Assembly: GCA_039519185.1 (NCBI GenBank) | Contig: CM076846.1 | Span: 148,442,605 to 148,506,604, forward strand | DNA length: 64,000 bases | Direction of reading: 5' to 3' | From: Astragalus membranaceus | Lineage: Eukaryota > Streptophyta > Magnoliopsida > Fabales > Fabaceae | Part shown: piece by piece, positions 21,641 to 34,815 of the stretch | Layout of the letters: every line of letters begins with the position of its first letter | Position numbering within the stretch: the stretch's first letter is position 1 | Made by a program: the position numbers and the translations under genes | The notes under the pieces: generated by a model | Database searches by the model: none | Told to the model about the DNA's origin: nothing | What the model saw: the letters and a program-made list of their open reading frames with translations, nothing else

Positions 21641-24600
21641 ATCTTACCAAGAAATATGAATTGCGCGAGACATATTTCGAAGGTAAAATAGAAATAAAGA
21701 ATTCAGAAATTATACCAATTTTGTCCATTTGGAGAAATCCGATTTTTTTTTTTGGAAAGATAGACACTTTCGTGTGCGAAAACGGTAAATGAACACTGAC
21801 GTGCAGACTGAAAGGTAAAATGGGCACTTGGCGTGCAAACAGAAAAGTAAAATGGGCACTTGGCGTGCAGACAGAAAAGGTAAAATGGGGCACTTGGCGT
21901 GCAGACAGAAAAGTAAAATGGGCACTTGGCGTGCAAACAGAAAAGTAAAATGGGCACTTGGCGTGCAGACAGAAAAGGTAAAATGGGCACTTGGCGTGCA
22001 GACAGAATGGGCACTTGGCGTGCAAACAGAAAAGGTAAAATGGGCACTTGGCGTGCAAACAGAAAAGGTAAAATGGGCACTTGGCGTGCAGACAGAAAAG
22101 TAAAATGGGCACTTGGCGTGCAAACAGAAAAGTAAAATGGGCACTTGGCGTGCAGACAGAAAAGTAAAATGGGCACTTGGCGTGCGGAAAGCGGTAAATT
22201 GCCCAGGCTGCCTAAAACCTGTAATCCTTAAACGAACTCTTGACGAATCCGAGTTTGCACGTGGCTTTGAGGAGCACGCTCTTCCTGTTGGCCTTTTCGA
22301 GCGACCGGGGGGATCGTTATCAGCTCCGGAACTGATATACAGATCAATGCACAGCGTCCACTGTATCTTAGGCTTGATACAACTATTCCGTTGCGCCTCG
22401 CATGGGGCTGCGGTCCATCGCGTTGCTCGTACACGACGTGAGACCTGGGCCGAAGGGAGCGATGATCTCTGTGCTCCAATCCGCAATGCGCGCTTGAGCA
22501 CTCTCTTTTCTATTTCCCTCTTTTCTTTTTTCTTTCTGAACTCCCAACTTGGGGGAACATTTTCTGGAATCTGGGGGCGAGGGCTAACATCGAAGTGCTC
22601 ATCCTCTCTTTGTACCTGTAGCTGCAAATGAACAAATGCATGCAATGCAAATGCCATGATTGCTGTTTTCTTTTTTCTTATGATGAATGATGAGCTTCTT
22701 ATTTCCTTTGTCTATGTCGGATGACTGCATGATCTTCTACTGTTCTTATATGCTTTGATGAATGCAATGATTTTCCTTTTCTTCTCTTGTCTGATGAATG
22801 CATGATTTTCTCCTGTCTTTTTCTCTTTCTCTAGCTTCTCTTCTTTCTTTTTCTTTCTTTTCTTTTCTTTTTGTTGCTCTCTTGGCTCTTCTCTTTTCTC
22901 TCTTTTGGCTCTTCTTTTTGCTCTTTTAAGAATCATGGGTATGCGAATGCAAAGCTTCGATGGAAGGCTCATGTATTTTAATGGAATGACATGCAAAGGA
23001 AAACTTTCTCTTCCCCCCTTTTTTTTATTATGAAATGGGTATATTGCTATAAAATGATGAATAACATGAAATGATGAATGACATGGGATATTCTAGCTTT
23101 CTTTTCTTCTATGAGATGCAAGTATTAATATGGTGCAACTGACGTGAAACGTTTTTTCTTTTTGCTATGTGATGAATGCACAAAATGTGAAGATGCAAAT
23201 GTAATGCTTTGATGCATATGCTATAATGAATAGATTGAGATGCCTAGATGCGTGAGGTAGACATTTTTGTGATGATGAGATGCGAGACTTTGAATGCAAG
23301 GAATTGAGATGATTATTGACCATTCTGTTGAAAAAATGAATCTGATTCAAACTCCGGTGTTCTCAAGGTTTTTATTTACAAACAACCTCACTTGTTTTCT
23401 CCTTCTTTCCATGATGACTGAATTTTAGATATCACGTAAACAACTTGTGTTTTCTCTTTTTGAAGCATTGTCTAGTAAGCATGCAAATGTGAATGAATGA
23501 GTCAGTTAACTTGGAATTGGTTTAGGGCATGGACATTTATGGCAAGTGAAGGAATGACATACATGGTTATTGCCGAAGCCTATGAGGGACCAATAGATAC
23601 AAGATTGCCCCAATTCAGGTCTTTGACGAGTGAATAACTTGCCCCTGTCTAGTGGTGACAACAACTAGGGGTGTAGAAGATGATGAATTGGGAACGCTTC
23701 GGCTCTTGGGATGAAAGCTGGAATGAAAAGGGGTTTTGCTTCAACCCACAGAATTTGATGTTGCCCCAGTCATAACAAGGACAAAGCTGCCCCAATCAGA
23801 ATGACAAGGTCTTGTTTAGGATAGTGAGTTGAGAGATTGCCCCGGTGAGGTTTTTATGGGAATGAATGGGGTGAAGGAATGGGAATGCACTTGCCCCACT
23901 TTGGAATGTCATTGACAACTGGAGTGACATGGGATGGCCATTGAACAGACTTTCCCAAGATTAGGGTGTGTGGGTGGTGAAGAGAATGCCCCAACTTTTG
24001 GGTCTGAGTGGTATTCTCAGTGCAAATCTTTGGTTCCCTACTGACGTCTTGACTTTTGGTGCGAAAGAATCCTTAGCTGGTGATCACTAAACCTTGTTTT
24101 CATGCATCTTGACTGTGTTTTGGAGTGCAAGTCCCTCTTTTTATTTTGTCAGCTTTCTATTTTTCTGACTGTTCGTTTTTGTTTCCTCAGATCAGCTTTC
24201 TTTTTTCTGATCGTTTGTTTTTCTTTTGAGCAAACACATTGTACATAGATAAGCTTGTTCGTCCTAAGATTAGAATTTGAGAGAACAAAAGCAACCGGTC
24301 ATTGATCGGAATGGACTTTTCGGGATTGTGGTGTTTTGTGGAGGAGGGAGGGTTAGGCTTAATGAAGTGTTTGAGGCTAATGGGAGGATGAGTTTTGTTC
24401 GGCGTTGATTGACGGTTAATGGTCTATGAGGAAGATGGTTATCGGGCTTGTTTGGGCTCTGTTAAAGCAAATTCGTGTCTCATGGTAGATTGACTAAGGG
24501 GTTTGATGTTAAGGCCAAAGGAAGTGTTTGAAGGTTCATGGAATCAGGTGTTGGAATGATGAAGTGTTTGAAGGTTTATTTAGACAAGGATCTCTTGTAT

Positions 24601-24889
24601 TTTGTGGTAACATGTACCAGCTCAACATTTACATTTCTTTTGTATTTTCTTTTGTTTTGGGATTTTCATTTTTGAATCCCCCTTTTTTTTTGATTTTCTC
24701 TTTTCCTCTTTTTTTTCTTTTTGTTTTATGATTCTTTTCCTTCTTTGACTCGGGTGAGCTGATAAAAAGTGATGCACTGTTTTTTTATTTGGGGTGATCC
24801 TTGTCTAGGGTGATTTTTGGATTTTGGTTTTTCTTGGCTCAAGGTGGGTAGGAAAGGGACTTTCTGGGATTTTGGGGTTTTTGAGGAGA
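21641..24889 (-). other. Ogre-like internal region (3' half), non-coding
   Basis: Apart from the 32-bp array at 21814-22190 this holds T-rich, ATGAATG-rich low-complexity DNA (22640-23330) and sequence with repeated TTGCCCC phrases (23600-24010). A GC-richer stretch at 22200-22500 is not recognised. No frame resembles a retroelement protein; the longest open frames run through the tandem repeats and have repeat-derived composition. Confidence 0.6.
21814..22190. repeat. Twelve-copy ~32-bp tandem repeat
   Basis: Units read roughly AAAATGGGCACTTGGCGTGC followed by AAACAGAAAAG or AGACAGAAAAGGT. Most are 31-34 bases and one is 24. Variable length keeps several frames open, which explains the long low-complexity open frames on both strands. 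The units abut without unique spacers. Confidence 0.92.
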
Positions 24890-24894
24890 TGGCC

Positions 24895-27490
24895 TGTAAC
24901 ACCCCGATAATTTCTAACTTGTAGAAATTACCGAAATGCACTACTGGCATACATCAGAGTACCTCCTGTTTTAAATACTGAACACATACTAAAACTCGAT
25001 GCTAACCCATCAAGTGCGCTTACATAACTTAACATGAGAAATACATAATATCGTTCCTTACATCTCTCAACTAGTGTTCAGTACCAAAATAGAAAGTCTG
25101 CGGAAGCGATTTACAACTTTATAAACCTAAGTCGTACAATCGTACATACTAAAGAACTGAATACAAAACACGGAGATACATAACATGACAAAATGAACAG
25201 CGTCAGCAACTCCTCGAGCCGTCTCCTTAGCCATGCCTCTTCATCTTCAACTTAGCCTGCAATTCTGAAAAAAACAACATGGATTGGGTGAGACAACTTG
25301 TCTCAGTGAGTTCTATCGTGACCCCTTACTAACTCTCTCGGTTCAATTATGCTTGATTTGTTATTCTAAACTCAAAACTCATAGTCCTCAAAGTTGACTA
25401 TGTGGCTGAACTAATCTCAATCACTGAGCCTAACAATGAACTATGCTCAATCACTGAGCCTAACCATGGACTATGCTCAATCACTGAGCCTAACAATGAT
25501 TCTTAGCGTGTCACCGGTCACTTGGCAAAATAAGCTTCCGGTGAACCCAATCCACTAATCACTAGTGGGCAAACCTCAAGGGGCCTAGGTTCATAGGGCT
25601 CATGACTTCCCCTCCCCTAGCACACTAATCTGAAATAGGGTCGTCACCCTAACCTGATGTATATATTTTAATATACCTTGAACAATGAGCAGTGAACAAT
25701 GATCTGTGAACATGACAATGAGCTTATACTTAACATGATTTTAATCTTAACCTAATTTTATACTTAGCATAATCTTGTCATTAGGTGATCTCACACGGAA
25801 TTACTAACGTTGTTAACTTAATTTATAACTATCCATTACCTAGTCCACATCATAATGTATCGCCCATACTCAACATTATGATAATCTAACTTAGTCATAA
25901 TCGGTCTCATAAATACCACATCGGGTCATCACATAAGCAAGGACATGAACATAACATAAAACTACTTCGATCGCACTTGATTTCATGATACTAATATGTT
26001 TCCATCCTTGGGAAACCTTGAGGAGTGGATTAGAAGGGACTTAGGACCAATCGGAATGACTTAGGGCATAGTTTAAAATTGGGTACCAGCAAGGGACACA
26101 CGATCCGTGCGCCTTGGCGCACGATCCGTGCTCAGTTTTCAGAAAATCCACCATGAGTACCAGAACCCCACGCACGATCCGTGCCCAGGGGCGCACGATC
26201 CGTGTGTGGCTACCAGTATTTCAGAAAAGTCAGTTTTGGTGTTTTCTCGTCCATTCTGATCGTTCCCGTATCCATTCTGATTCACATCCGAACTTAATAA
26301 TACATCAAAACAGTCATGGAAACCAATCAATCATCACATAGCAATCAAGACATGCAATTATAATTATCAATCAACGATATCATGACTCAATGACTCAAAC
26401 TCGGGGTTTTCACAAAGCGGTTTCGATTCATAATTTATGACATGACATTAATTCCCTAGTGAGTATAGAACTCACCTTTTGGCGATGAAAATCGCACCTA
26501 ACGCCGAAACTTCGCGGACTCGAACGAACGGCAATCACACGAATCTTCCGGAATCTGCTCCTGCTGTTTCCAGCAACCAAACACCAATTTGCAACGAGTA
26601 TAACTCACTCAAATCTCAACCAAACTTAGCAAAACGAGGGTCTACGGTGAAGGGAATTTTGTCTAATCTCTGATGGAGAAAGATTCACTTGCATGCAACC
26701 AGTAGATTGGGAGATATCAACAAAACAAGAGGACTGCTTCGGAACAGTGGCTGATTCTTAATCCGAAAGTTGTGAGCATGATATCTCTCTCATTTCTCAA
26801 TGAAATCATGCGGTTCTTGTGCCCAAAATGAAGATCTTTGTGTCTAGTTTCCAGAGGGACAAGAATCATGATCATCGGAATTGTGCACAGTGAGATACGA
26901 TGAAAATACCAAAGGGTGCTAAAACTGTTTTGTTGCAGAATTTCTGTGACTTGAAGAAACTGATTTCCAAGGCTTTGAACCTTCATCAACTCGAAATGGA
27001 TAGATGATGGAAGGAGAGGATTTGAACTGAATCTTTGAATAAAAGTGATATCAATGGAAAGAGGAGAAGAAATGAAGGAGAATGGTGCAAAGAGTGGCAA
27101 CATGCATCAAAGGTTTGAAGAGGATCCTTCATCTTTCTCTCCCCCAAGCTCTTCTTTCTTTTTTATGGTTTCTGGTTCAGCCCTTCAAGGGTTGTGCGAA
27201 AATGAGGCAAGAAATAGGTGTTTTCAGCTGGAGGGAAAAAATGAAAAGGGAAAAGACTAAAATACCCTTGGTCTTTGACTCCCACTTAAAACTAATTTAA
27301 TTCAACACTCACTTAATAACACACATACTTCATATCATTTAAAAACTAAATATCCAATCAACCTATCCTATCCATAACAATCACTTCATCATTAATTAAT
27401 TAAGCTAAATTACTCTAATTAGCTAATTAATCAAACACAACCTCTTGTTGATTTCCATTAACCAACTTAACTAAAGTTGGGGATGTTACA
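24895..27490 (-). mobile_element. Solo LTR (TGTAACAYCC family) nested in the Ogre-like element, 2596 bp
   Basis: The ends are TGTAACACCCCG and GGGGATGTTACA on the plus strand, flanked by a perfect 5-bp duplication TGGCC (24890-24894 and 27491-27495). No coding region, PBS or PPT is inside. It carries the GAGACAACTTGTCTC hairpin (25290-25304), a triplicated 'CAATCACTGAGCCTAAC' repeat (25418-25497) and two pairs of CGCACGATCCGTGC-type palindromes (26098-26207). The minus orientation follows from comparison with the LTR at 53696, which has a PBS. It is the youngest of three nested insertions. Confidence 0.9.
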
Positions 27491-29944
27491 TGGCCAAACT
27501 TCATTTCAAATCCCGATTGCTTATTTCTATAAGACTTAACTTTAGAACAATAATTTATCTATCTTCATGTGTTTGCTCTTTTTTCCCTTTTTGTGCCCTA
27601 ATTTTTGCCTGGACCGCTCTTTGCGAGTTTTCAGTCCACCGGGCGCTCCTTTTTGCCTAGGCCGCCCTTTGCGGGTTTTCAACCTAGCGAGCTTGTTTTC
27701 TTGTTTATTATATTATTATTATTATTATTTTGAGAGACTTGCACTGAAGGAATATGATATTAATCAAGGGGAATTAATGATCACAGACTTGCCCCAGCAT
27801 GGAGGACTTGAACCAAAAGTCAAATACGCACTGATGGGGAGAATATGCACTTTATGGGTGGACGGGGCGGGACTAGACTTGGACGGGAAACTGTGGTAAG
27901 GGAGGAAAACCAACGGACTCAAACAAGAGAATGTACTCATAGCATGCACGCTCATTAGAAGAATGCTTCCCAGAGAGTTAACATCAGTTAAAAATTTGTT
28001 TTTTCTTTGACACACTATTTCAGTCTTTTGTCATAGAATGGATGGGATGCAGTGCCTTTGAAAGAAATGCAAATGAGCTATTGATTTGAAAAACTGAGTG
28101 CCTTAGAACACCTTGAGTTTGCAACAAAGTAAGGATAAATTTTTTCAAAAAGGATGATTGTTTCGCAAGAACGTCTTGCTTCTCATCACAACATTTTTGT
28201 TGAATGCAATGCATGGATGAAAACATTATGATGTATACATGATGAAAATGAAATGCATGAAAGCATATTCACTTGAAAAGTGTGATTATTCTAAAAGTTT
28301 TTTTTTTATGCAAGACGGAATATGAAATGCCAATGCATCCTTGGATGATGAATGATGCAAGAATGCTGCTTCTTTTCAAAATGATTTTTATAGAGGCAAG
28401 ACAAGATATGAAATGCCGATGCCCCTTTTTTTCTTTCGAATGATGAAAGATGCAGGAATGATGCTTTTCTCTAAATGATGATGATGAGTTTTTTTTAGAG
28501 GCAAGGCAAGGTATGAAATGCCAATGCCCCTTTTTTCTTTGAAAGATGCATGTATGGAGGAACGATGTACTTGAACCAAAGTGATGAGGTTAATGAAATG
28601 GTGCATGAATGCTACATTTTGAATAAATTTGATGATGATTTTTATTCATGATTATGAATGAGATGCTTTCTTGTTTTCATTTTTTTTGTGCAATGAAATG
28701 CATGATACTCACAATGATTTTCTTTTTTGTTTTTTAGTTTTGGAACATGATTTTGAAAATTATTTGGAGATGCAAATGATTTATTGGAAAAAAAGTTTTA
28801 GAAAAATGTGCTTGACGGGGTATGACCCGCTCCTACGTATCCCCATTGTAATGAGGAATCAAAGCTTACGTAGTTCTACTGTGTCTTTTTTGAAATAATG
28901 CTTATGCATGAATGTCTCATCTTGGATGAACTTGATGAGGATTTTTTTTTGCATGATTATAAATGAAATGCTTATGCTATGCAGATGATAATTGTTTTTT
29001 GTTTTATCTTTATGTAATGAGAGGGAATGCAAGATGAATGGTTTTTTTTTTTCAAACTTTTATTAGATGCAAATGCAATGGTGCGAAATGATGTGGATGC
29101 GAAATGATGTGTCATTTACATAAAAAGAGGGTAAGAAAATAAGGATATTATTTTCTACGATTTTTGAAATAGAGTTTAAGAAAAAGGAATGCCTAAACTA
29201 ATGCAACAAACAAAGGCGTGCCCCCGTGTCCTACAAAGGGTGGGAATCCTAGGGTCTAAAGTCGACGAAAGGGGTAATCCTCCCATGTAGGTTCTAATCA
29301 CTTCCTTACAATGGCAACCAAGAGCTAAAGTCTCTCTCATGATGGCACCCACAATCGTAGAAAGCTACCGAGTGTGAGGCCTCATGACAAAGTGCACTCT
29401 TGGGCGGAACTTTCATGAGAGCCATACAGACAAAGGTCTACGAATGGCAGTCACTAATCGCTCCCACTCTCCTAGGTTTTGTTCAGACCTTGGGTTTTAG
29501 GCCCCACTCAAAGCTCACAAGTATAGGATGTGAGGTGTGTCGAGGGCACAACACCTAGGAATAACTACCCTTCCCCACCTGCAAATGAAAATCCAGAGCA
29601 GTCTAGACAAATAGCATGTTGTTTATCCTAGGGTTCAACATTGATCCAATATAAACTAATCTAGGGTGCCAATAACAATGCACTACTTACCTCAAGAAAG
29701 GGAGCAAAGAAGATGGGGACACGATACGAAAGGGGAAGAAATGCATGAGGGAACTAAGCAAAGAAGTAACTATCTATTGCTTTAAACAAAAGCAAACATA
29801 GAAGAAGAATGCACATGGATGTAATATGCTTATGAAAAAGGAGGAAGAAGAGAGGCAAAGCAAGACATTCGAATCAATCATATAAACCACACACTTAATT
29901 AATTAGGCTTGACCCACTTTTAAAAAAAATGTTTTTTTTTAATG
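27491..29944 (-). other. Ogre-like internal region (5' half), non-coding leader
   Basis: No gag is recognisable. There is a duplicated ~55-base segment around 'TTTGCCT(G)GG(A)CCGC' (27604-27690), an ATG/TGAATG-rich stretch (28180-29140), and a CTACGTA hairpin copy (28826-28880) resembling those in the LTR. The part nearest the PBS (29215-29700) is of higher complexity and resembles a long retroelement leader. Confidence 0.55.
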
Positions 29945-29962
29945 TCCCCAGTGGAGTCGCCA
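29945..29962 (-). other. Primer binding site (tRNA-Arg type) of the Ogre-like element
   Basis: On the minus strand it reads TGGCGACTCCACTGGGGA, two bases inside the 5' LTR. Complementarity to tRNA-Arg is a hallmark of the Ogre group. Confidence 0.9.
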
Positions 29963-29964
29963 GC

Positions 29965-32900
29965 TGTTGCGCCCGAAAAAGTCCCCGAGGGAGAACCTTC
30001 CTCGTTCACAACTTTTTCTAAGACAATGAAGCCGCCACCAATATTTATTAAGGAAAATATTAGGAAAACCTTTTTGGAAAGCGATTGGTCTTGCGAAACT
30101 AGAGAATAGGGTTCGGGGGTCGGTTACGCGCGGGGAAGGTGTTAGCACCCCACACGTCCTCTCTACTGAGAGGGAACCTTTAATTAAATGTGTGGTTTTA
30201 GTGTGTTGACTTGAAAATACTTAATTTTGCCTCTCTACTTCTTATTGAAAAATTCTTAATGAAAACCTTTATTTATTATGAAAAAGAAAAGGGGGAAGAA
30301 TGGGTTTTTAGAAAAGAATGCTTGACGGGACATGGCCCGCTCCTACGTATCTCCCGGTGCGATGGAGAACTCAAAGCTACGTAGTTCTTCTTTGTCTTTT
30401 TGAAAAGTTTTTGTTTTTTATCTTTTTTAGTGAGTTTTCGAAATAGGACGAGCATTTAATGAACGATTAAACTAACCAAGGTTATGGGTAATCACCGCTA
30501 AGTACTCTAGAAAATGAGGGTCAATACCACTAGTCAGACGAACAAAGGTTCCGACTGACTATTAGTAGCAACCCATTCTTTTTTGCTCTTTTGAAAGTGG
30601 TCTTCGAAAGGGATTGATTGGCACGAATGATCAAGCTAACAAAGGTTATGAATGATCATCGCTTGTTGTTTTTTTGGGAAAAAGACATTGCTACCAATGG
30701 CTAGACGAACAAAGGTTCTGATTAGCCACTAGCGACAATGGGTTGAAAATGTTTTTAGAAAGGAAAAGGTTTTCGTTCTGAAAATGATCTTGGTTTGCAC
30801 TTGACAAATGCTAAACTTTTTATGGTTGCGCTTGACGAGAATGTGACTCGCTCCTACGTATCCCAAATGGGAATCAAAGCGACGTAGTTCTAACGAGCCT
30901 TAAAAATGAAAATCTTTTTGAAACGTCTTTTGAAAATGAAAGCTTTCATGATGATCAAACTAACAAAGGTTATGATGGACCACCGCTAATAACTTGTTTT
31001 TGATTCTTTGATACTTAGAAAAATGCTTTTTGAAATTGGACGCGTTCATGATAATCGAACCAACAGAGGTTGTGATGGATTATTACTAGTAGCTTGCTTT
31101 ATGCTTACGAAAATTCTTTTGAAATTGAGGCTTTCATGACAATCAAACCAACAAAGGTTGTGATGGATTGCCACTAGTAACCGTTTTGGTGCCTGGTCGT
31201 TTAGAAATGAAAACAATGAATGCAAGAAAGAATTGGTGGATTCAAGCATAACACAATCAGTTGAATCAAATCATTAAGCAACAATATTTGAATTCGCAAA
31301 CAAAAATCAAGTCTAAACTACACATATTAGATCACAACACATAGATAGGCAAGGAAGGAACTTGAATTGGGCATTAAGCAAAATACAAGAGTAGGCGAGA
31401 TTGAACCTAAATGCACATCTAGTGGAAGATGCTAGGCGAGAACCATACTCAAATATTTCTACAAAACGCAAGGGAATCTAAATGCACATCTAGTGGAAGA
31501 TGCGATGTAAGGAATGGACCTATCTAAATATTGATGATATTCTATATGAGAGTAGACGATGACGCTGTAAGCTTAAGCAAAAGAGTTGCCTCAATCATGA
31601 TCATTGGCCAGCATAGGCAAGCAAATTATTTAGCGACCAAAGTATCAAAGAATGTTGAATTACTTTGGTCAATCCTCACACTTAAGATTAAGTGCACAAG
31701 TGCACAAGTGTGAATCACATTGCCAATCATCAACTTAAACAACATATAAACTAAAAGGGTTGAATCATATGAAACCATCTTCACCACTTAGAACATGATG
31801 CACTAGGCATAAGTGGGAATCATATGGTTCATCATCAACAATGACACTATAGCTAAGTTAAATCACATAGGGCAATTTTGGCATGGATCACAATGATTAA
31901 ATATTAACAAATGTAAAGACAGAAATACCTCTGATGAAGGCAGATATTACAACTTGAAGAACGCAATCCCAACTAACTCTTGGCGAAGGATCAACTCTGA
32001 CGGACCAACGGAACGAATAGAGCAAGAAAATAAAGCGTAGGAGAGTTCTTTTTCTAAAATGTGAGAGATTTCGAAAAATGGGTTTTTTCTCTGATCTCCT
32101 GAAAATGTGTCTGCCCTCTAAGAGTGACTTGAGGCTGCCTATTTATAGGCTTTAGGAAAGCGTAGATCTGAAAAAACATTTTAATGAAATGAAAGAATCG
32201 ATTGTTGATTGTAGTTAAAATATAGATGAATCGATTCTTATCATTTTAGAAGCCTCAAGAGTCGATTCTTTGGATAGTTGAAATAGTGAGGAATCGATTC
32301 TTTACTCTTTGGAAAACATGGGAATCGATTCTTTGCTCTTTGAAAACAAGTAGGAATCGATTTTCAGGACATCTATCATAGGTGAAAATCGATTCTTCAC
32401 TTAGTTAAAACAATTAGGAATCGATTCATGGCCTATGGGATGGCTTGACAATCGATTTCAAGGCCTATGTAAAAAGAAGGAAATCGATTTTAGCTTTGCC
32501 CTGAGTATATGTAGAAATCGATTTCAAGCTTTAAACATATGATTGAGAAATCGATTCTTGGCCTTTAGGATTGCTTGAAAATCGATTTCATGGCCTTTAG
32601 AATATACTATAAATCGATTCTTGGCCTTTGGTATATAATAGAAATTGATTCTTGCTTTCCACAAAATTGTTTTTAGGTTTTTGCCATGCATGCATAAAAT
32701 ATTTTCCAAAGCTTGCCAGGCATGCATAACATATTTTCAAAAACCCTAATTTTGATGCATGAGGCTTATTGCAAAAATTATTTTATAGACTCTTTTGTGA
32801 GAGATGACCAAAATGCCCTTTTTGACCCTAATTTCCCAAAACGTGCATTCTAACCCTAAAAATGATTTCAAAAACTTTGGAATGGTTTCTAGGACCCAAA

Positions 32901-32981
32901 ATGCAATGCATAATTTATTATATATTTTTTGTGTGGAAAATTAGGGTTTGGACCTAAACCGGACAAAATTGGGGTATGACA
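29965..32981 (-). repeat. 5' LTR of the Ogre-like element
   Basis: This 3017-bp LTR matches 18604-21621 with a handful of substitutions and one one-base indel, so the insertion is young. TATA box at 32139-32148 (minus), AATCGATT array at about 32196-32649, hairpin array at about 30464-31174. Confidence 0.9.
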
Positions 32982-34398
32982 ACGATCTCGCGAGAATTCA
33001 CGTTGGAGCACGAACGATGGGACCGTATCCACTCGAACAATCCCCGTAGTCACGAGCACGCTCCGAATGCCATCCGTATCTGAATTCAGAAACCAATACC
33101 CCTCTCGCTACTGACTTGATTACCGGAACATAGAATTGACGTCTCGCGCGATTTGACAACTCGAATCCCAAATCCAACGAATCAACATTTCCAGCTTCGC
33201 TTCCATTTCCCAGCATCAGGATTCAGTTTTGCAACAGGCATAACTTGGTCAATCCGTGACCAAAACTATCCAAACCGGTGCTCATTGTGAATCTAATCTT
33301 GTCTACTTTCTGATGGTCAAAGATTCACATGCATGCATCCAGTAGTTTGGGAGATATCAATAAAACAAGAGGACTGCTTCGGAATAGTGGCTGATTCTTA
33401 ATCCGAAAGTTGTGAACATGATATATCTCTCATTTCTCCGTGAAATCATACGGTGCTTGTGCCCAAAATGAAGATCGTTTTGTCTAGTTTCCATAGAAAC
33501 AAAAATCATGATCATCGGAGTTGTGTGCAGGGAGATACGATGAAAACAATGAAGGTAGGTAAAACGGTTTTACCCAGAATTTCTGATTAACTTGGATCAT
33601 CAACCCAAATCAATTGCAACCACGAATTTGGGCTTCAATCTTCTGTACCAGCAACATTACAACCTTCAGACACTTCCCAATCCACAAAATGTGTCCAGAT
33701 GCACTTCTCCTCTAGCTCATAGTGAACATGCGAGGCTTCATGAGTGACAAAACTCCATTTCTTCAAACTTGGGGCTTCTAATTTCGAAAATGGTACAAAC
33801 TGGATGAGGGAGAGTCTGGTTCAGAAAGTAGGCTCAATGGGAAGAGCATAAAAAATGGAGTGAAGGGGAGGTGAGGATACTTACATGCATGAAGGTCTTG
33901 GTAAGCCCTCCTCCTTCTTCTTCCACTTTCTCTCATGCTCCCTTCTCCTCCTTTCTTCTTAAATTTCAGTTTTTGCTTTCTATTCTTTCTAAGTTCTGAA
34001 AATGAGGTGAAGTGAGGAGTTCAGCTGGGTAAGAATAAGGGCTGAGGGTTAAATGGTAAGGAAATGACCATTTTGCCCTTGGCCCATCTATCCAAGGTTT
34101 TTGGTACTAGAACCCCTAAAATCCTATGGTTTTCTACTCGGCAAAGGTTTCTCGACTACCTCTCTCTCGAGTTGCGATTAATTATTTCACTCAATTGATA
34201 AATCTTCGATGTGAGGCGGAAATGATGATTTTACCCTTTTTCTCAATTGTTCATTTAAATTATGACTAAGCCACGAAGTAGGATTTCTTTGGACTTTTCC
34301 TCGACTATTAATCCCCGAGACACGACCCATTATTCCCACAAATAATTACTCGGTCTTAGACATCATAGTACGAGTCTTTAAAAATTAGGGATGTTACA
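32982..34398 (-). mobile_element. Right part of the solo LTR split by the Ogre-like element
   Basis: This continues the LTR broken at 18603. The stretch 33280-33550 closely matches 26650-26900 of the solo LTR at 24895 (shared 'GGGAGATATCAA', 'GAGGACTGCTTCGGAA', 'TGGCTGATTCTTAATCCG'). It ends GGGATGTTACA. Together with 17111-18603 the LTR is about 2910 bp, in line with its relatives. Confidence 0.8.
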
Positions 34399-34815
34399 TA
34401 TTAGACATTGAACAAGTAATTTAATATATATTAGAACAATAACGTTTAAACAGTACTAATAAATATTTTTTCAATAATTTACCACAATCCATCGTATGTT
34501 CTCTTTAGTATCTAATGTAGGTATAGGAAGAGTGCACTGAAATCGATAAGGATTCACCTTTAGTTTCTAATATTATAGGAGAGTAGGTGTGAATCTCTTT
34601 ACTCACATTTTTAGGTGTAATGGAGGCCATGTACGGTACTCGCTGATTTGATGTAGATGAAAAAAAAGGTTGTGATTGATGAAGACAAAATGTTATAATG
34701 ACGTTATTTAAAGGGAGAGATCTTCTGAAATATGGTTGATGTATTAAGTACTGTCAATTTTTGTTGTGTCGCAAGAGCTATCATGTGTCAACTTACTCCA
34801 AAAATAGCTAGAGGA
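34399..34815. other. Intergenic AT-rich DNA ending in a degenerate repeat unit
   Basis: No gene seen. From about 34735 it contains 'GATGTATTAAGTACTGTC...GTGTCGCAAGAGCT', a unit that reappears twice after the copia element (41985-42150). The copia element therefore inserted into a short run of related repeats. Confidence 0.6.

Larger units (their letters stand above)
18604..32981 (-). mobile_element. Ogre-like (Tat-lineage) Ty3/gypsy element, non-autonomous, 14.4 kb
   Basis: Two ~3018-bp LTRs (18604-21621 and 29965-32981) are nearly identical. On the minus strand the LTR begins TGTCATACCCC and ends GGGCGCAACA. The PBS TGGCGACTCCACTGGGGA matches tRNA-Arg, typical for Ogre, and a polypurine tract precedes the 3' LTR. 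The internal 8.3 kb includes a nested solo LTR; the remaining ~5.7 kb shows no gag, protease, RT, RNase H or integrase in any frame, so the element depended on an autonomous partner. No clean target duplication is visible (GACGC at left, ACGAT at right), although both flanks belong to one interrupted LTR. Confidence 0.85.

Noticed and set aside
21814..22190. CRISPR-like array
   Set aside because: Units abut directly with no unique spacers, and the DNA is plant nuclear.
21710..22657. Minus-strand open frame of 315 codons with repeated 'CTPSAHFTF' units, and overlapping frames on both strands
   Set aside because: It runs through the 32-bp array; units of variable length keep several frames open at once, and no domain is present.
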